A stretch of 64,000 nucleotides of DNA from NCBI RefSeq assembly GCF_905115235.1, contig NC_051849.1, forward strand, positions 74,443,017 to 74,507,016, read 5' to 3'. Both the position numbers and the translations under genes were made by a program. Source of the stretch: Hermetia illucens (lineage: Eukaryota; Arthropoda; Insecta; Diptera; Stratiomyidae). Below, in pieces: positions 10,826-21,000 of this stretch. Under the pieces are notes generated by a model, which did no database searches, was not told where the DNA came from, and saw only the letters and a list, made by a program, of their open reading frames with translations. Position 1 is the first letter of the stretch. Every line of letters begins with the position of its first letter.

Positions 10826-11639
10826 TTTAAGATCTAATAATTCCTTGAACAATGGGTTGTAATACTATAGTGGTGTTAGAAGGCAGAAACATCAGGATTA
10901 CGCTTGTAAGGTTTGCAATAGGGGGATGTGGAGGAAAGTTATCTATGATACCAAAAGCAGGATTTTCCTTTTCTCTTTCGTTAATTCACGATCGTAAACT
11001 CGTACCCATTTTGGGAAAATGTCAGCGGTCATCCAGGCCTTGCTATTACTCTCATAATCCACTGGTGAGTGCCGCACATTTTTAAAACCAAGAGTTCCGG
11101 ATTATGGGAAGATCTTTTTCACTCTACAACTCATATTGGCCGCCACCAGTTTCTATTTCTTTTGATAACTTTCTCCCGTGCGTGTTTCGCTTTTAAATTT
11201 CAACGTTGAACTCTAAAGATTCTTCGATAATCTTGCCGAAGACAATGTTGTAGCTTACTTTAAAAAGGTTTATCGAAATCATTGAGCAATTTAAGTCAGG
11301 GATATTTAACTCCTGAGCTTTTTCTTGCAGTAAGGTTCCATTTACGGGTATTTCCGAGTTATGCTGAAGCACATCACAAGTCATTGTTGCAAACAATATT
11401 TTTCCCCGTGCTGGAATGCGTTAAAGTAGGGAAATTGAAAAGTCATTCGGATGCTAATCTATATCAAAATGTACCTCTAAAAATTTAAGTATAATTTTCA
11501 CAAATATAAAATGTGTCTATGTGTAGAGTGCAAAGAGAACTTCTATTTGAATTTCATGAAAGAAGTAAGTTCTCTTTCACGTTAAGTGCTGGACACGCTA
11601 CGTGCTGGATAGATGAATACTTTCGTCTGTGCTGTGCTG
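10826..11639. other. No gene recognised
   Basis: AT-rich sequence. Open frames at 11193-11396 and 11282-11488 overlap on opposite strands and have no recognisable domain. Confidence 0.4.
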
Positions 11640-13130
11640 AATACGCTAAATTCTGAATGGTGTGAATGGATAGGTAGGTCTCTCCCCTCTGTAGCTAGAA
11701 ATCTCTCTGAGGTCCCCAAAGAGTGGTTTCCTTTGTGTCCGTAGCCTGACTCTAGCTAGAGCCGGGCAATCGCAGAGAAAGTTCATGACGTTGGTTTCTA
11801 TGCCCGGAACCCAGAGGAGGGTGACCTTGAGCGTACCGCCCAGACGGTTCAGCGTGTCTTTGTACTGCCCCACTAGCCTGGAAGATGTCGTTGCTGAGTA
11901 CAAGGCCCTGATGGCCGCTTGGCTGTCGGTCAGGATGACTATGTAACCCTTGGGGGTCGAATCTTGCTCCAGCCATCGACAGATATCCAATAACGCCAGT
12001 ACTTCCGCTTGGAATACATTAGCGAAACCTGGGCGACCATACGACTCACTGTGTGTATTGGAGAAAACCCCCGCGCCGACTTCACAGATCATCTTTGATC
12101 CATCAGTAAAGAATACTGAGTCATAAACTTGCAGCACGCCGCCGGTCGTCCACTTTGCCCTGGTTAGAAAGTCCACAGCAAAGTTTCTCGTGAAGTTCAG
12201 CTTGCGTGTGGCATAGTCCGTGGGGAATGCTCAGATTTCCCGAGGTACTTTGTCTAGGATGCTACTGTGGCCGTAGGACTTCGCTGGCCAGCATCCAGAC
12301 TCACGTAGTCTGACGGCAATGCACGCTACAAAGTGTTTAATTTGGAGGTCTATGGGGAGGTGATGCAGGAGTACATTGAGAGCATCTGCCGGGTAGGTCT
12401 GCAGAGCACCAGTAGCACCTGCACACGCGGTTCTTTGAATCTTATTAGGCTTTATTCTATGTTCAATCTCCAATTTAGCTTTGGATCCCGGATTACACTC
12501 AGATACTTTACATTAGAGGGAAGAACCAACCTTTGTTCATTCAGCCGTGGTAGGTGGAATTCAGGTATCCTTGTCTTGGTGGTGAATAGCATCTGTTGCG
12601 TTTTGGTTGGGTTTATGCCGAATCCGCATCTTGCGGCCCATAGGCACACCTTTCGCAACCCTTCTTTCATGATGTCACTCACAATGGACGGAAACATCCC
12701 TGACAGTAATATCACCAAGTCCTCGGCATACGTCACCACTTTCACCCCGCTACTGTTCAATGTTCGCAAAATTTCGTCCATTACTTTTAACCAGAGCACC
12801 GGAGAGATGGCGCCACCCTGGGGCTCGCCTCTGTTCACAGCTCTGGTCAAGTGGTTGCCTCCCAGATCCGACTGGATCATCCTGGTACTTAGCATGGATA
12901 TAATCCAATGCATAAGATACCCCTACAATCCAATATTGGTCAAGGCTTCTTTGGTGGCGTGGGTACTAACGTTATTGAAAGCTCCCTCTATATCCAAGAA
13001 TGCAGCTAGGGTATACTGTTTGTACTGGAGCGACCGCTCAACAATGCCAATATGGGTACGAATAGAGCCCTTACGAAGAAGCTGGTGGATTACAGTATGG
13101 AATGTAATCCTTCAATGGCTGTAAATCCTT
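11640..13130 (-). mobile_element. LOA/I-type LINE, family LOA-C, decayed (RT + RNase H)
   Basis: RT blocks lie on the minus strand at 12452-12913 (RGEPQGGAISPVLW, YAEDLVIL, INPTKTQQML, VKYLSVIRDPKLNW). RNase H lies at 11646-12176 (FFTDGSKM, FQAEVLALLDI, ILTDSQAAIRAL, LLWVPG, then an internal loss of the last RNase H motif, and CDCPALARVRL from the C-terminal finger). The RT metal-binding box is Y-A-E-D, with Glu for the first Asp. The frames are separated by breaks. A further piece of the RT N-terminus, including a remnant of the ALDIEGAFNN-type block, extends to about 13110. The 263-codon plus-strand frame across it (12333-13124) is a shadow. Confidence 0.82.
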
Positions 13131-13374
13131 ACAATTTTCGATTTTTCCTTATTGAAAATTTAAACGCGTTTTTTCTCTAAACAGTGTGTGTGCAGGATAA
13201 CTCAAAAAGTACTTTTTTGATCTTCTGTTGTACACACGTCTATACACTAGTACCTTCTAGTTGAACCTATAAAGTGAGAAAATTTATTAAAAAAAGATAT
13301 TTTTTCTAAGAATGAAAGTCTCAATTTTAACTGAAAATTCGGACTTTTTTGCTTTTGCAGTTTAAAATCTTTAA
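13131..13374. other. No gene recognised
   Basis: AT-rich spacer between the LOA-C remnant and the 3' tail of the RTE-A copy. Confidence 0.4.
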
Positions 13375-14664
13375 TCATCATCAACGGCGCAACAATCGGT
13401 ATCCGGTCTAGGCCTACCTTAATAAGGAACTCCAGACATCCCAATTTTGCGCCGAAGTCCACCTAAAAGCTGTCTGGCGTCCTGGCCTACGCCATCACTC
13501 CATCTCAGGCAGGGTCTGCCTCGTCTTCTTTTTCTATCATAGATATTGTCCTTATAGACTTTTCGGGCTGGATCATCCTCATCCATACGAATTAAGAGAC
13601 CCGCCCACCGTGGCCTATTGAGCCGGATTTTATCCACAACCAGACGGTCATGGTATCGCTTATAGATTTCGTCATTATGTAAGCTACGGAATCGTCCATC
13701 CTCATGTAGGGGGCCGAAAATTCTTCGGAAGATTCTTCTCTCGAACGCGGCCAAGAGTTCGAAATTTTTCTTGTTAAGAACCCAAGTTTCCGAGGAATAC
13801 ATGAGGACTGGCAAGATCATAGTCTTGTACAGTAAGAGCTTTGACCCTATGGTGAGACGTTTCGAGTGAAACAGTCTTTGTAAGCTGAAATAGGCTCTGT
13901 TGGCTGACAACAACCATTCGCGGATTCCGTCATCGTAGCTGTTATCGGTTGTGATTTTCGACCCTAGATAGGAGAAATTGTCAACGGTCTCAAAGTTGTA
14001 TTCTCCTATCCTTATTCTTCCTGTTTGATTTTCGGTGCTGACGTTGCCACCATATATTTTGTCTTGCGTTCATTGATGTGCAGCCCAAGATCTCGCGCCG
14101 CCTGCTCGATCTGGATGAAGCCAGTTTGTACCTCTCGGGTGATTCTTCCCATGATATCCCCCCCCCCCCTAAGGCTGAGAGGTGTCGGCGTTCAATCAGC
14201 ACGTGTTCAATTTGGTTGAAAGTGATCCCGTCTGGAGAGGTGCACGTATGTTTGTGAACCGCAAACCAGGTACTCCCAACAACCATTTCGTGTGATACTG
14301 CTAACTGAATAATGCGCAGTCCATTATCATTGGTATCCCTATGTAAGCTATGGGAGCCGACATATCGCCTGAATACGGGCTCCTTCCCAACTTGACTGTT
14401 GAAATCCTCAAGTATGATTCTGATATCATACTTGGGGCAGGCTTCGAGAGTCCGCTCAACTGCCTCGTAGAAGGTATCCTTCTCCGACTCTGCAGTCTCC
14501 TCTGTAGGGGCATGAACGTTAATGAGGCTTATATTTCTAAACTTGCCTCGCAAACACAGAGTTCATAACCTTGTGCTTATATTTTCAAATCCGATAACAG
14601 GAGGTTTCATTTTTTGGCTGACTAAGGAACCTACTCCGAGCACATGGTTTACTGGATGGCCGCT

Positions 14665-15972
14665 ATAATAACGGGTGTATCATGTATTTTGGCACTAACT
14701 TCAAAAGCATGTTATTCGAAAACAAACAATCGATTTGAAAAATCCTTTTAATCGTACTTTATTCTGTTCATGATTCGTCGAAAAATACATTTACAGTACA
14801 CTTAATGGACCATGGTCCTCGATTTTTCGTAGTGTGGAGCGAATGTTCCGAATCAGGTTTTAGCGGACCGATGGATCGATTTCCTTCAACTTTCTCTTGA
14901 TTCGACCAATCAAATGTTGCTCGTTTCGAGCCTCCCAGCCACCGACGTAGACCATACGCTTGAGAACTGCCCAAAAATTTTCGATTGGACGTGCCTGAGG
15001 TACGTTTGGGGGATTGTCCTTTTTCGGCACAAATGGTATATTTTGCTCAGTCAGCCAATTCAATGTTTTTTTTGCATAATGACAGCTTGCAAGGTCCGGC
15101 CAAAACATTATTTCGTCACGACCATGATGTTTTTCGATGAATTGCTTCAATTTCGGCAAGCATTGGCCGATATAAATGTCAGCATTGATCGCTTCTGATT
15201 TGTTTGATCGAATCAAAGGCTCTGAAACACCCTTCGATGAAATGGCTGCCCTCACCAACACCTTTGGTTCAAATTTTGATTTGCCGGCATATTTAACATC
15301 ATCTGCTGTTGCTTCAATGTTGTCAGTATAAAAGCCGTCGTTGCCACTCAATTCATGATGCGAGAATGTGAAGTACGATTCATCATCCAAAATTATGGAT
15401 TTTCCATTCGCAAAGTGTTTGTCACGAAGTGCACGGCAGCATTTTGGTATTTTTTCGAGTTGTTGTTGTGTATATTTTGGTGCTCGTCGACGTTTACGAT
15501 AAATTACGTTGATTTTCTTCAAAATACGATGGACTGTATCTTTCGAAACACCAAATGTTCGTCCCAATTTGCGTGTTGATTGACCAACCTTGTTTTTCGC
15601 ACTTGATAGCAGACTTATGACTGTTCTGGCACCTAATTTGGATGGACCACCGCATTGCTTTTTGTTTTCGGGCTCTTTACCATCGCGACAATCCTTCAGA
15701 ACACGGAAAATTGTTCTGCGAGAGATTGGCTTGTCTTTGAACATTTCAAGAATTTCACTAGAACTTAGTCCGCCAAACATGTTGGCGACAGATTTCCGTA
15801 AATCGAGCTTGTACGACATTTTGAATGGATCTAACTGCACAATTTGAGTTTGACAGTTCAGTAGGAGTACAGTTAAGTGTGACTAGTGCATTGGTTTACA
15901 TTTGTGTGTTTGTTTATGCAATCAAATAAACGCCTGAAGTTAGTGCCAAAATACATGATACACCCGTTATAT
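14665..15972 (-). mobile_element. ITmD37E (Tc1/mariner superfamily) transposon, apparently intact
   Basis: About 1.3 kb, bounded by inverted repeats of roughly 36 nt (TAACGGGTGTATCATGTATT... at the left, its complement ending CATGATACACCCGTTA at the right). It sits at a TATA site inside the RTE endonuclease, whose coding resumes on both sides. It contains one uninterrupted transposase frame (14860-15840). No internal damage is visible. Ends at the exact TA duplication are uncertain by one or two bases. Confidence 0.88.
14860..15840 (-). CDS. ITmD37E transposase (326 aa)
   Basis: Cut-and-paste transposase of the Tc1/mariner superfamily. The N-terminal half has two helix-turn-helix segments (LSSSEILEMFKDKPISRRTI, and STRKLGRTFGVSKDTVHRIL at about residues 90-110). 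The catalytic part shows SIILDDESYFTF (first Asp), MFWPDLASCHYAK (second Asp) and ARPIENFWAVLKR (Glu). I count 37 residues between the second Asp and the Glu, which defines the DD37E group first described in mosquitoes. Length is close to the family norm. The listed Met (MQLDPFKMSYK) is the first in frame; a second Met seven residues on would also serve. The frame is intact, so the copy may be young; activity is not shown. Confidence 0.9.
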   Translation of the reverse strand: MQLDPFKMSYKLDLRKSVANMFGGLSSSEILEMFKDKPISRRTIFRVLKDCRDGKEPENKKQCGGPSKLGARTVISLLSSAKNKVGQSTRKLGRTFGVSKDTVHRILKKINVIYRKRRRAPKYTQQQLEKIPKCCRALRDKHFANGKSIILDDESYFTFSHHELSGNDGFYTDNIEATADDVKYAGKSKFEPKVLVRAAISSKGVSEPLIRSNKSEAINADIYIGQCLPKLKQFIEKHHGRDEIMFWPDLASCHYAKKTLNWLTEQNIPFVPKKDNPPNVPQARPIENFWAVLKRMVYVGGWEARNEQHLIGRIKRKLKEIDPSVR

Positions 15973-16234
15973 GGTGTAGTGGCTCTTCTCCAGGAAACCG
16001 GTCCCTGCCCGTCGCATCTCTTGCAACGCTGTCACATCAGCCTTATATTGCGACAGGGTAGCGGTTAGCTGCTCAGCAGTATATAGTATATTTCCGCCGG
16101 ACAACCATCGATTATGTAGTAAAAACGGGAGTTTACATAGCATATATTGCACTGGAATTTACCTTACACAAAGGAAGTTACAAACTAAAAGCATCACAAA
16201 AATAAATTAGTCTGGATTTTTTCAGGCCGTCATC

Positions 16235-16240
16235 TTTATT
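16235..16240 (-). terminator. Poly(A) signal AATAAA of CA2
   Basis: AATAAA on the minus strand lies four bases past the CA2 stop codon (16245-16247), followed by a short GC-rich stretch. Position relative to the stop is unusually close but usable. Confidence 0.5.
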
Positions 16241-16244
16241 TATA

Positions 16245-17243
16245 CTATTCCAAAGTGTGTACGATGATAGGACGATTATTTGTTGGTTGTAGCCTTCGAC
16301 AGTTGGAGAGTAGTTTTCTTCCGTCTTCCGCTTTGATTGATTGAAACATTTTGATCTGAAAAATATCCAGATTAAATTTCAAATAAAGTGGTGGAAACTG
16401 AAATCGAAACCATGAATTAAGGAAGGTGGAGTGATCGACAAATTTCCAATGTCTGCAGAAGTTGTATGCACGCTTTTATTACACAAGAAAAGGCGCACTT
16501 ACTTGATCTTCCGAAACAGTGGAAGGTTGACGGTATATAATCCAGGTAACACTTTCGTTGCAAGGTGGTTGACATAAGGACCCCTGATATGTGAAATAAA
16601 CCGTAGTATCTTCAGGTAGCAGTTCTTTGATGCAGATTGGTTCTTCTAGATAAGTTCCTTGCCCTGGCTTCTGAACCGCACTAATCTGCTTCAATATGTT
16701 GTGAAGATGCTGATTGGGTTCGTTCGACAATCTATACAGTACTGCTATTATAGCCAGACCATCCTCTTGCCCTGAAGCTTCTTCGAAAGTTTTATATTTC
16801 GCATTTCTATGGACTAAATGCATTTCTAACATCAAACTGCAAATAAAAGTCCATTTACTGCTGTTTTGAAAATTAGTTAAACTTTGCATAGTCCTTACAA
16901 TTTTTCGGGTTCAATGGAATGTTCAGTCTTATTCCAGTGCCAGTGAACGTCTTCCAGAGTATAGTAGCCTTTCAGTGGACCGCCACTCATCAATATCCCG
17001 AGTCCAAATGGAACGTTGATGTGCACTGCAAATGGGCGTTTTGTTGCTGTGAATTGGGCTGAGTTAATGTATTGATTCTTCAAGTACCACTGTATCCTGT
17101 GTTGGTAATTTTGAAATATTTGAATTTTCGGAAATAATTCATTCCAATCAGTCTTGGTAGTTGTGCTTTTTCGGCATTGTTGATATTTAAAAGGATGGGA
17201 CTTTGTTTTTGTCCATTAGCGCATAGTCCTTCCCACGCACCAT
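16245..17243 (-). CDS. Alpha-carbonic anhydrase-related protein CA2 (core exons; Thr199 lost)
   Basis: Core exons: 17088-17243, 16899-17025, 16503-16836 and 16245-16355 (stop TAG at 16245-16247), joined by GT-AG introns of 62, 62 and 147 nt with the same phases as CA1, CA3 and CA4. The apparent frame jump after NTGYSG is intron 3 (donor GTACTT, acceptor TTTGCAG), not a frameshift. Family motifs: WEGLCANGQKQSPI, MSGGPL, VHWHW (His94, His96), TEH, EMHLVH (His119) and CRRLQPTNNRP. Odd points: position 64 is Tyr in NTGYSG, and the Thr199-Thr200 pair is Cys-Gln in GSLCQPPC. Loss of the Thr199 gatekeeper is expected to abolish or cripple CO2 hydration, so this is probably a carbonic-anhydrase-related protein. 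The 5' end is not resolved nearby; exons at 29331-29475 fit by phase. Confidence 0.85.
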
Positions 17244-17545
17244 CTGCATATGAATTAGTTTTGAAGCTATTAGACAAAATGAAACATTACATATTGAAGG
17301 TTGACTAAACGGAAGGAAATTCTACGTTTTAACCACTTCTTAACAGTGAAACCTTCTTTGTCAATGTGGCTTAGGGGTTGCATGGTACTTTTTATTTTGT
17401 CGATGAAAACTTGAAGGACTGATGGTCATTCTACAGTACTACCAAGCTCATCAGGGGCCCAAATCCTGAGTTGTTGGCGCTGTTGGACGGAACAGTATCT
17501 TCATAGCTGTTTATCCAGGAAGTGCCCTTTCGCCACTCAATTTCC
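17244..17545. other. No gene recognised (CA2 upstream or intron 2)
   Basis: No second exon with the W-x-Y pattern of the other family members could be found here. Confidence 0.35.
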
Positions 17546-17885
17546 TTTAAGTAATGTGCACAATGACGAAATCTATGAGCGATACCATGACCGTCCGGTT
17601 GTGGATAAAATCCGGCTCAATAGGTTACGGTGGGCGGGTCACTTAATCCGTATGGATGAAGATGATCCCACCCGGAAAGTCTATAAGGGCAATATCTATG
17701 GTAGGAAAAGAAGACGAGGCAGACCCTGCCTAAGATGGAGCGATGGCGTGGGCCAGGACGCCAGACAGCTTTTAGGGATATCGAATTGGTGGACCTCGGC
17801 GCAAAACCGGGATGTCTGGAGTTCCTTATTAAGGTAGGCCTAGACCGGATACCGGTTGTTGCGCCGTTGATGATGATGATGAATG
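17546..17885 (+). mobile_element. RTE-A LINE, 3' fragment
   Basis: Encodes the C-terminal block of RTE-A in an open frame (17556-17837): LRWAGHLIRMDEDDPTRKVY, RGRPCLRWSDGVGQDARQLL. It ends in the family 3' end (CCGGATACCGGTTGTTGCGC) and a (GAT)n tail. It is 5'-truncated. Confidence 0.85.
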
Positions 17886-18539
17886 TGCAATGACTTAGTC
17901 GACATCCAGCGTCTAACACTCTACACACTAGCTTACGCAAATATTTTCGTAGCGTCACACAATGAAGTTAACCTTGGGCGTGATCGTTTCGTGGAGCACG
18001 GTTTATGGCTAAATCTGAAGAAATATGGTTTCTAACGACCGACATCAAAGGGTCCGTGATTAAATGCACTAAAGAATTACCTCACGGTCAAGCCTAAGCC
18101 CGGAATTCACCTATGCGATTTTCTATGCTTTTAAATGCTGGAGAGCTGCTCCGCGGCTAATGAGAAGAATTTCAATCCTTCTAAGAGGACGTTTGTGAAC
18201 GATATGGTCAGGCTCAAAGTCAAGAAATTATGGGAATAGTGCTTTGGATATTAAGGTTATGTCATCCCCGCTGATAACTAGCTGGCTGAAGTTAAAAACA
18301 ATAAGTAAATCTCGCTACCGCCAGTATAAAAACTAATCCATGGGCGAAATAGGCGAAATTACAATTTGAACTCGTAGTAGGTATAGAGGTTGATAACCAA
18401 CCTGTAGTAAAGTATACCTATAGCAAAAAAAAGTAGATAGATGCTAATCCTCACTTTCTGACTTGTGAATTACTCGTTACTAGGTAAATTTGGTTCTAAT
18501 TGGGGAGAAAATTGTTAACATCATTGGCCAAGCATGCTC
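17886..18539. other. No gene recognised
   Basis: AT-rich sequence without motifs on either strand. Confidence 0.4.
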
Positions 18540-20100
18540 TATGAGTGCATCATATAGGTCGAGTGGAAGTCATCTGATGGCTGCCTGTGTGATCCGCAGT
18601 ATCTTTAGTAGCTTGGTGATAGCTTTCTTCATGACATGATCGGGAAGGATGCTCAGAATCTTTTTCTTCAGCCTTTGTCCAGCTCACAAGCGGGGTAGGC
18701 TCGTCGTGATCGGTTCCGCCATTTGGCTCTATCGAATGTCTGACCTGGATGTAATTGCGAGGCTTCCAAATCGGCATCTAGTGTATTAAGCCACTGTTGT
18801 TTCGGCGGGCCTTTTGGTCGCTTACCATCGACTTCGATGTTCAGACCAATCTTGGCAAAAGAATTCTCGTTAGCACGAATTGTGTGACCATACCATCGAA
18901 GACGCCTCTCTCGCAATTTTGCCACGATCGGTGCAACCCCATAACGATGGCGAATATCCTCATTTCGGATGTGATCAAAACGTTGCACGCCACTAGTCCA
19001 ACGCAACATCTTCTTCTTCATTACCGCAAGACGCCGTTCATTGTCTTTTATAGTCGGCCAACATTGCAGAGACCGCTTTGTTGATCGTGTCTTTCATTTG
19101 GTTCAACGATTTTTCTACATTCATAATGGTCGGTAATCATGTGAATGAGATCATTTCTTCTATCTCCTCACGAAATCACCACCATTTAATGCGCCGCGGG
19201 CCAGTGCTTGCTCCTGCTGTTTTATCGGCGGCTTAATTCGTAGGACGGCAATCAATGGCCGATGTTGAGGTGCGATGGTCTCATAGGGAACGGCTTTGCA
19301 ATCAGTGATAGTGGTAAAATGTCGACGTCTTATGAGAAGATAGTCGATTTGCGTTTTACTTTTCCCACCATAAAATGTAAGAAGATGAGACAATTGTTTG
19401 ATGAATCATGTATTCATAAGTACAAGGTCATGGGTGTCCGCAAAATCGATTATACGCTCGCCACCCTCATTGCACGCTCCGAACTTCTTTCCCCCATGGC
19501 ACCTGTTACCGTCTGCCTTTTCACCCACATGACCATTAAGCCGTCATCAAGCGCATGACAAGTGTTTTCATCGAGAAGTTGCCAGAGGGCATCTTCCCTG
19601 GAATCAGGTCAACCTGTCTGTGGTGCGTACGCGGTGAAGAAGTGAATAGTGCGATCAGCTGATATAATGGTGAGCTTCATTACCCGATCATCAAATCGTT
19701 CGACTTTTTTTAATGGCATCACGGAAACCCTCTGAGATGGCAATGCCAGCACCATATTGAGTGTGTGGACTACCAAAATAGAGACTTTTTGTAGCCATTT
19801 TTATCGCGTTCGCGTTCAATATCGCGGCTTTTGGCACCAGGCCATCGGGTTTCTTGCAGAACGCAGATATCAACGGGCCTTTTCTGAAGGGCTCTTGCGA
19901 ATTCCTCGGTGTTTCGAGTTAGGGTACCAATATTTAGCGTGCAAACGCGTATATGTTTTCTTCATTTTGTTTGGAATAACTTGCTTACGCCCTGGCGCCT
20001 TCCATGCGTCAAAAACCCTTGCCCATTTCTTGACAGGAGCGGGACCCGTCCTGCCGCGTCCACTGAGGTGGACGCCCTAGTATTTTTCCGAGGCATATGA
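18540..20100 (-). mobile_element. RTE-like LINE, family RTE-B, RT deleted
   Basis: Minus-strand pieces in order: ORF start and endonuclease N-terminus at 19700-20100 (VDICVLQETRWPGAKS, LYFGSPHTQYGAGIAISEGF), middle endonuclease near 19560-19680, endonuclease end at 19160-19393 (KTQIDYLLIRRRHFTTITDC, APQHRPLIAVLRI), then a direct jump to the post-RT C-terminus at 18668-19021 (RRLRWYGHTIRANENSFAKI, GKRPKGPPKQQWLNTLDADL). RT is absent. Frames are broken in several places. The C-terminal motif set separates it from RTE-A. Confidence 0.75.
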
Positions 20101-20339
20101 CTCAATCCGATCATCTTACTTCTAACGACATTGTATGCATTTTCTTGGTCGGCCTGTCGCGAGACGTGTCACCAAGAGAGGATTTAGCATAGCGGAATAA
20201 CTCCAACTATACTCTATTTATCTCTTTCCCTTATCTCAACTTTTTATTTTTTGTGTTTACACAAAACCTTAAAAACTAAAACAAAATAATTCTCTGCGAC
20301 CCAATTCATAAGAACTCATTTCGTTGTGGTATTGACGAA
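20101..20339. other. Spacer with a TIR-element end
   Basis: Contains the right-end motif of the (CAGA)n element (TTACACAAAACCTTAAAAAC, about 20256-20275) without its body. Nothing else recognised. Confidence 0.35.
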
Positions 20340-20929
20340 TTGATATGTGATGATGACGTGATGCAGGTTGTAGAGTGCACGAAATTCACAAAAAATTGTA
20401 AAGGTTCACCTCCTATAACTTTGCTAATAATAATTGGATTTTCTTCAAACTTGACCAAATTGTGCATTATGTTCTTCATTACACGCCGGGTAAATTTCTA
20501 AAATGTGGAAATATACTATTATTAACTTTATTTGTGCAGATATCGGAACCGGATATATTTTGAGGCCTAGATTTCGTAGAGGTGCGCCACTGTGATTTTT
20601 TTCAGATTTTTCGGTTGGATAGGTTCTGAGAACGAGACCTGTTACACTTTTTGGGGGTCATATTTTGAGCACTCACTCCTCCATGTTTTACCCAATATCA
20701 AATATTGTACCAGTTTCGAAAAGTACTAATTGAGACCTTTTATTTGATACCCCACATGGCTACATTTTGTGAAAAAAAATTTGCACCTTCCATTCACATG
20801 TATGGGGAGCCCCCCCTTAAACTTAACACAAGATGGCGCCACTTGCTGCATGTAAAGGGAACACCAGATTACATACTCTCACCAATTTTCGTGACAATCG
20901 GTCCAGCCGTTTCTGAATAAATCGGGTGT

Positions 20930-20977
<48 letters not shown>

Positions 20978-20984
20978 TAACATA
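20340..20984 (+). mobile_element. (CAGA)n TIR element, left part, interrupted by an R1 LINE
   Basis: Collinear with 40300-40870: the block on attt-rich DNA with GATATCGGAACCGGATATAT, TCGGTTGGATAGGTTCTGAG, GGTGTGACAGACAGAC, and an ACAG microsatellite at 20931-20978. The element resumes at 25650 with more CAGA units and the terminal hairpin. The left TIR is missing. Confidence 0.75.
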
Positions 20985-21000
20985 TAATGTTACAAGTAAT

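Larger units (their letters stand above)
13375..16100 (-). mobile_element. RTE-clade LINE (RTE-A), RT deleted, split by an ITmD37E transposon
   Basis: Read from right to left: endonuclease start at about 15973-16095 (TLSQYKADVTALQEMRRAGTG), interruption by the DNA transposon (14665-15972), endonuclease continuation at 13990-14664 (NISLINVHAPTEE, YDIRIILEDFNSQVGKE, HTCTSPDG), then a direct jump to the region after RT at 13419-13990 (LLLYKTMILPVLMYSSETW, RPRWAGLLIRMDEDDPARKVY, RGRPCLRWSDGVGQDARQ). The central RT domain is absent, removed before or after insertion. The 3' end has an ATC/ATG-type simple tail (ATCATCATCAACGGCGCAAC), shared with the copies at 17.9, 27.9 and 41.9 kb. Confidence 0.85.

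Noticed and set aside
12333-13124. 263-codon plus-strand ORF
   Set aside because: It lies opposite LOA-C reverse transcriptase and RNase H blocks, which are clearly recognisable on the minus strand; the plus frame has no domain.
14025-14568. Plus-strand ORFs of 64-72 codons at 14025-14219 and 14350-14568
   Set aside because: They are antisense to the RTE-A endonuclease and carry no motif.
17026-17087. One-base deletion in CA2 between NTGYSG and the next frame
   Set aside because: Same reason: a 62-nt intron (GTACTT...TTTGCAG) at the conserved position explains it.
20931-20980. CRISPR-like direct repeats
   Set aside because: A plain ACAG microsatellite without spacers, in an insect genome, repeated in each TIR element copy.
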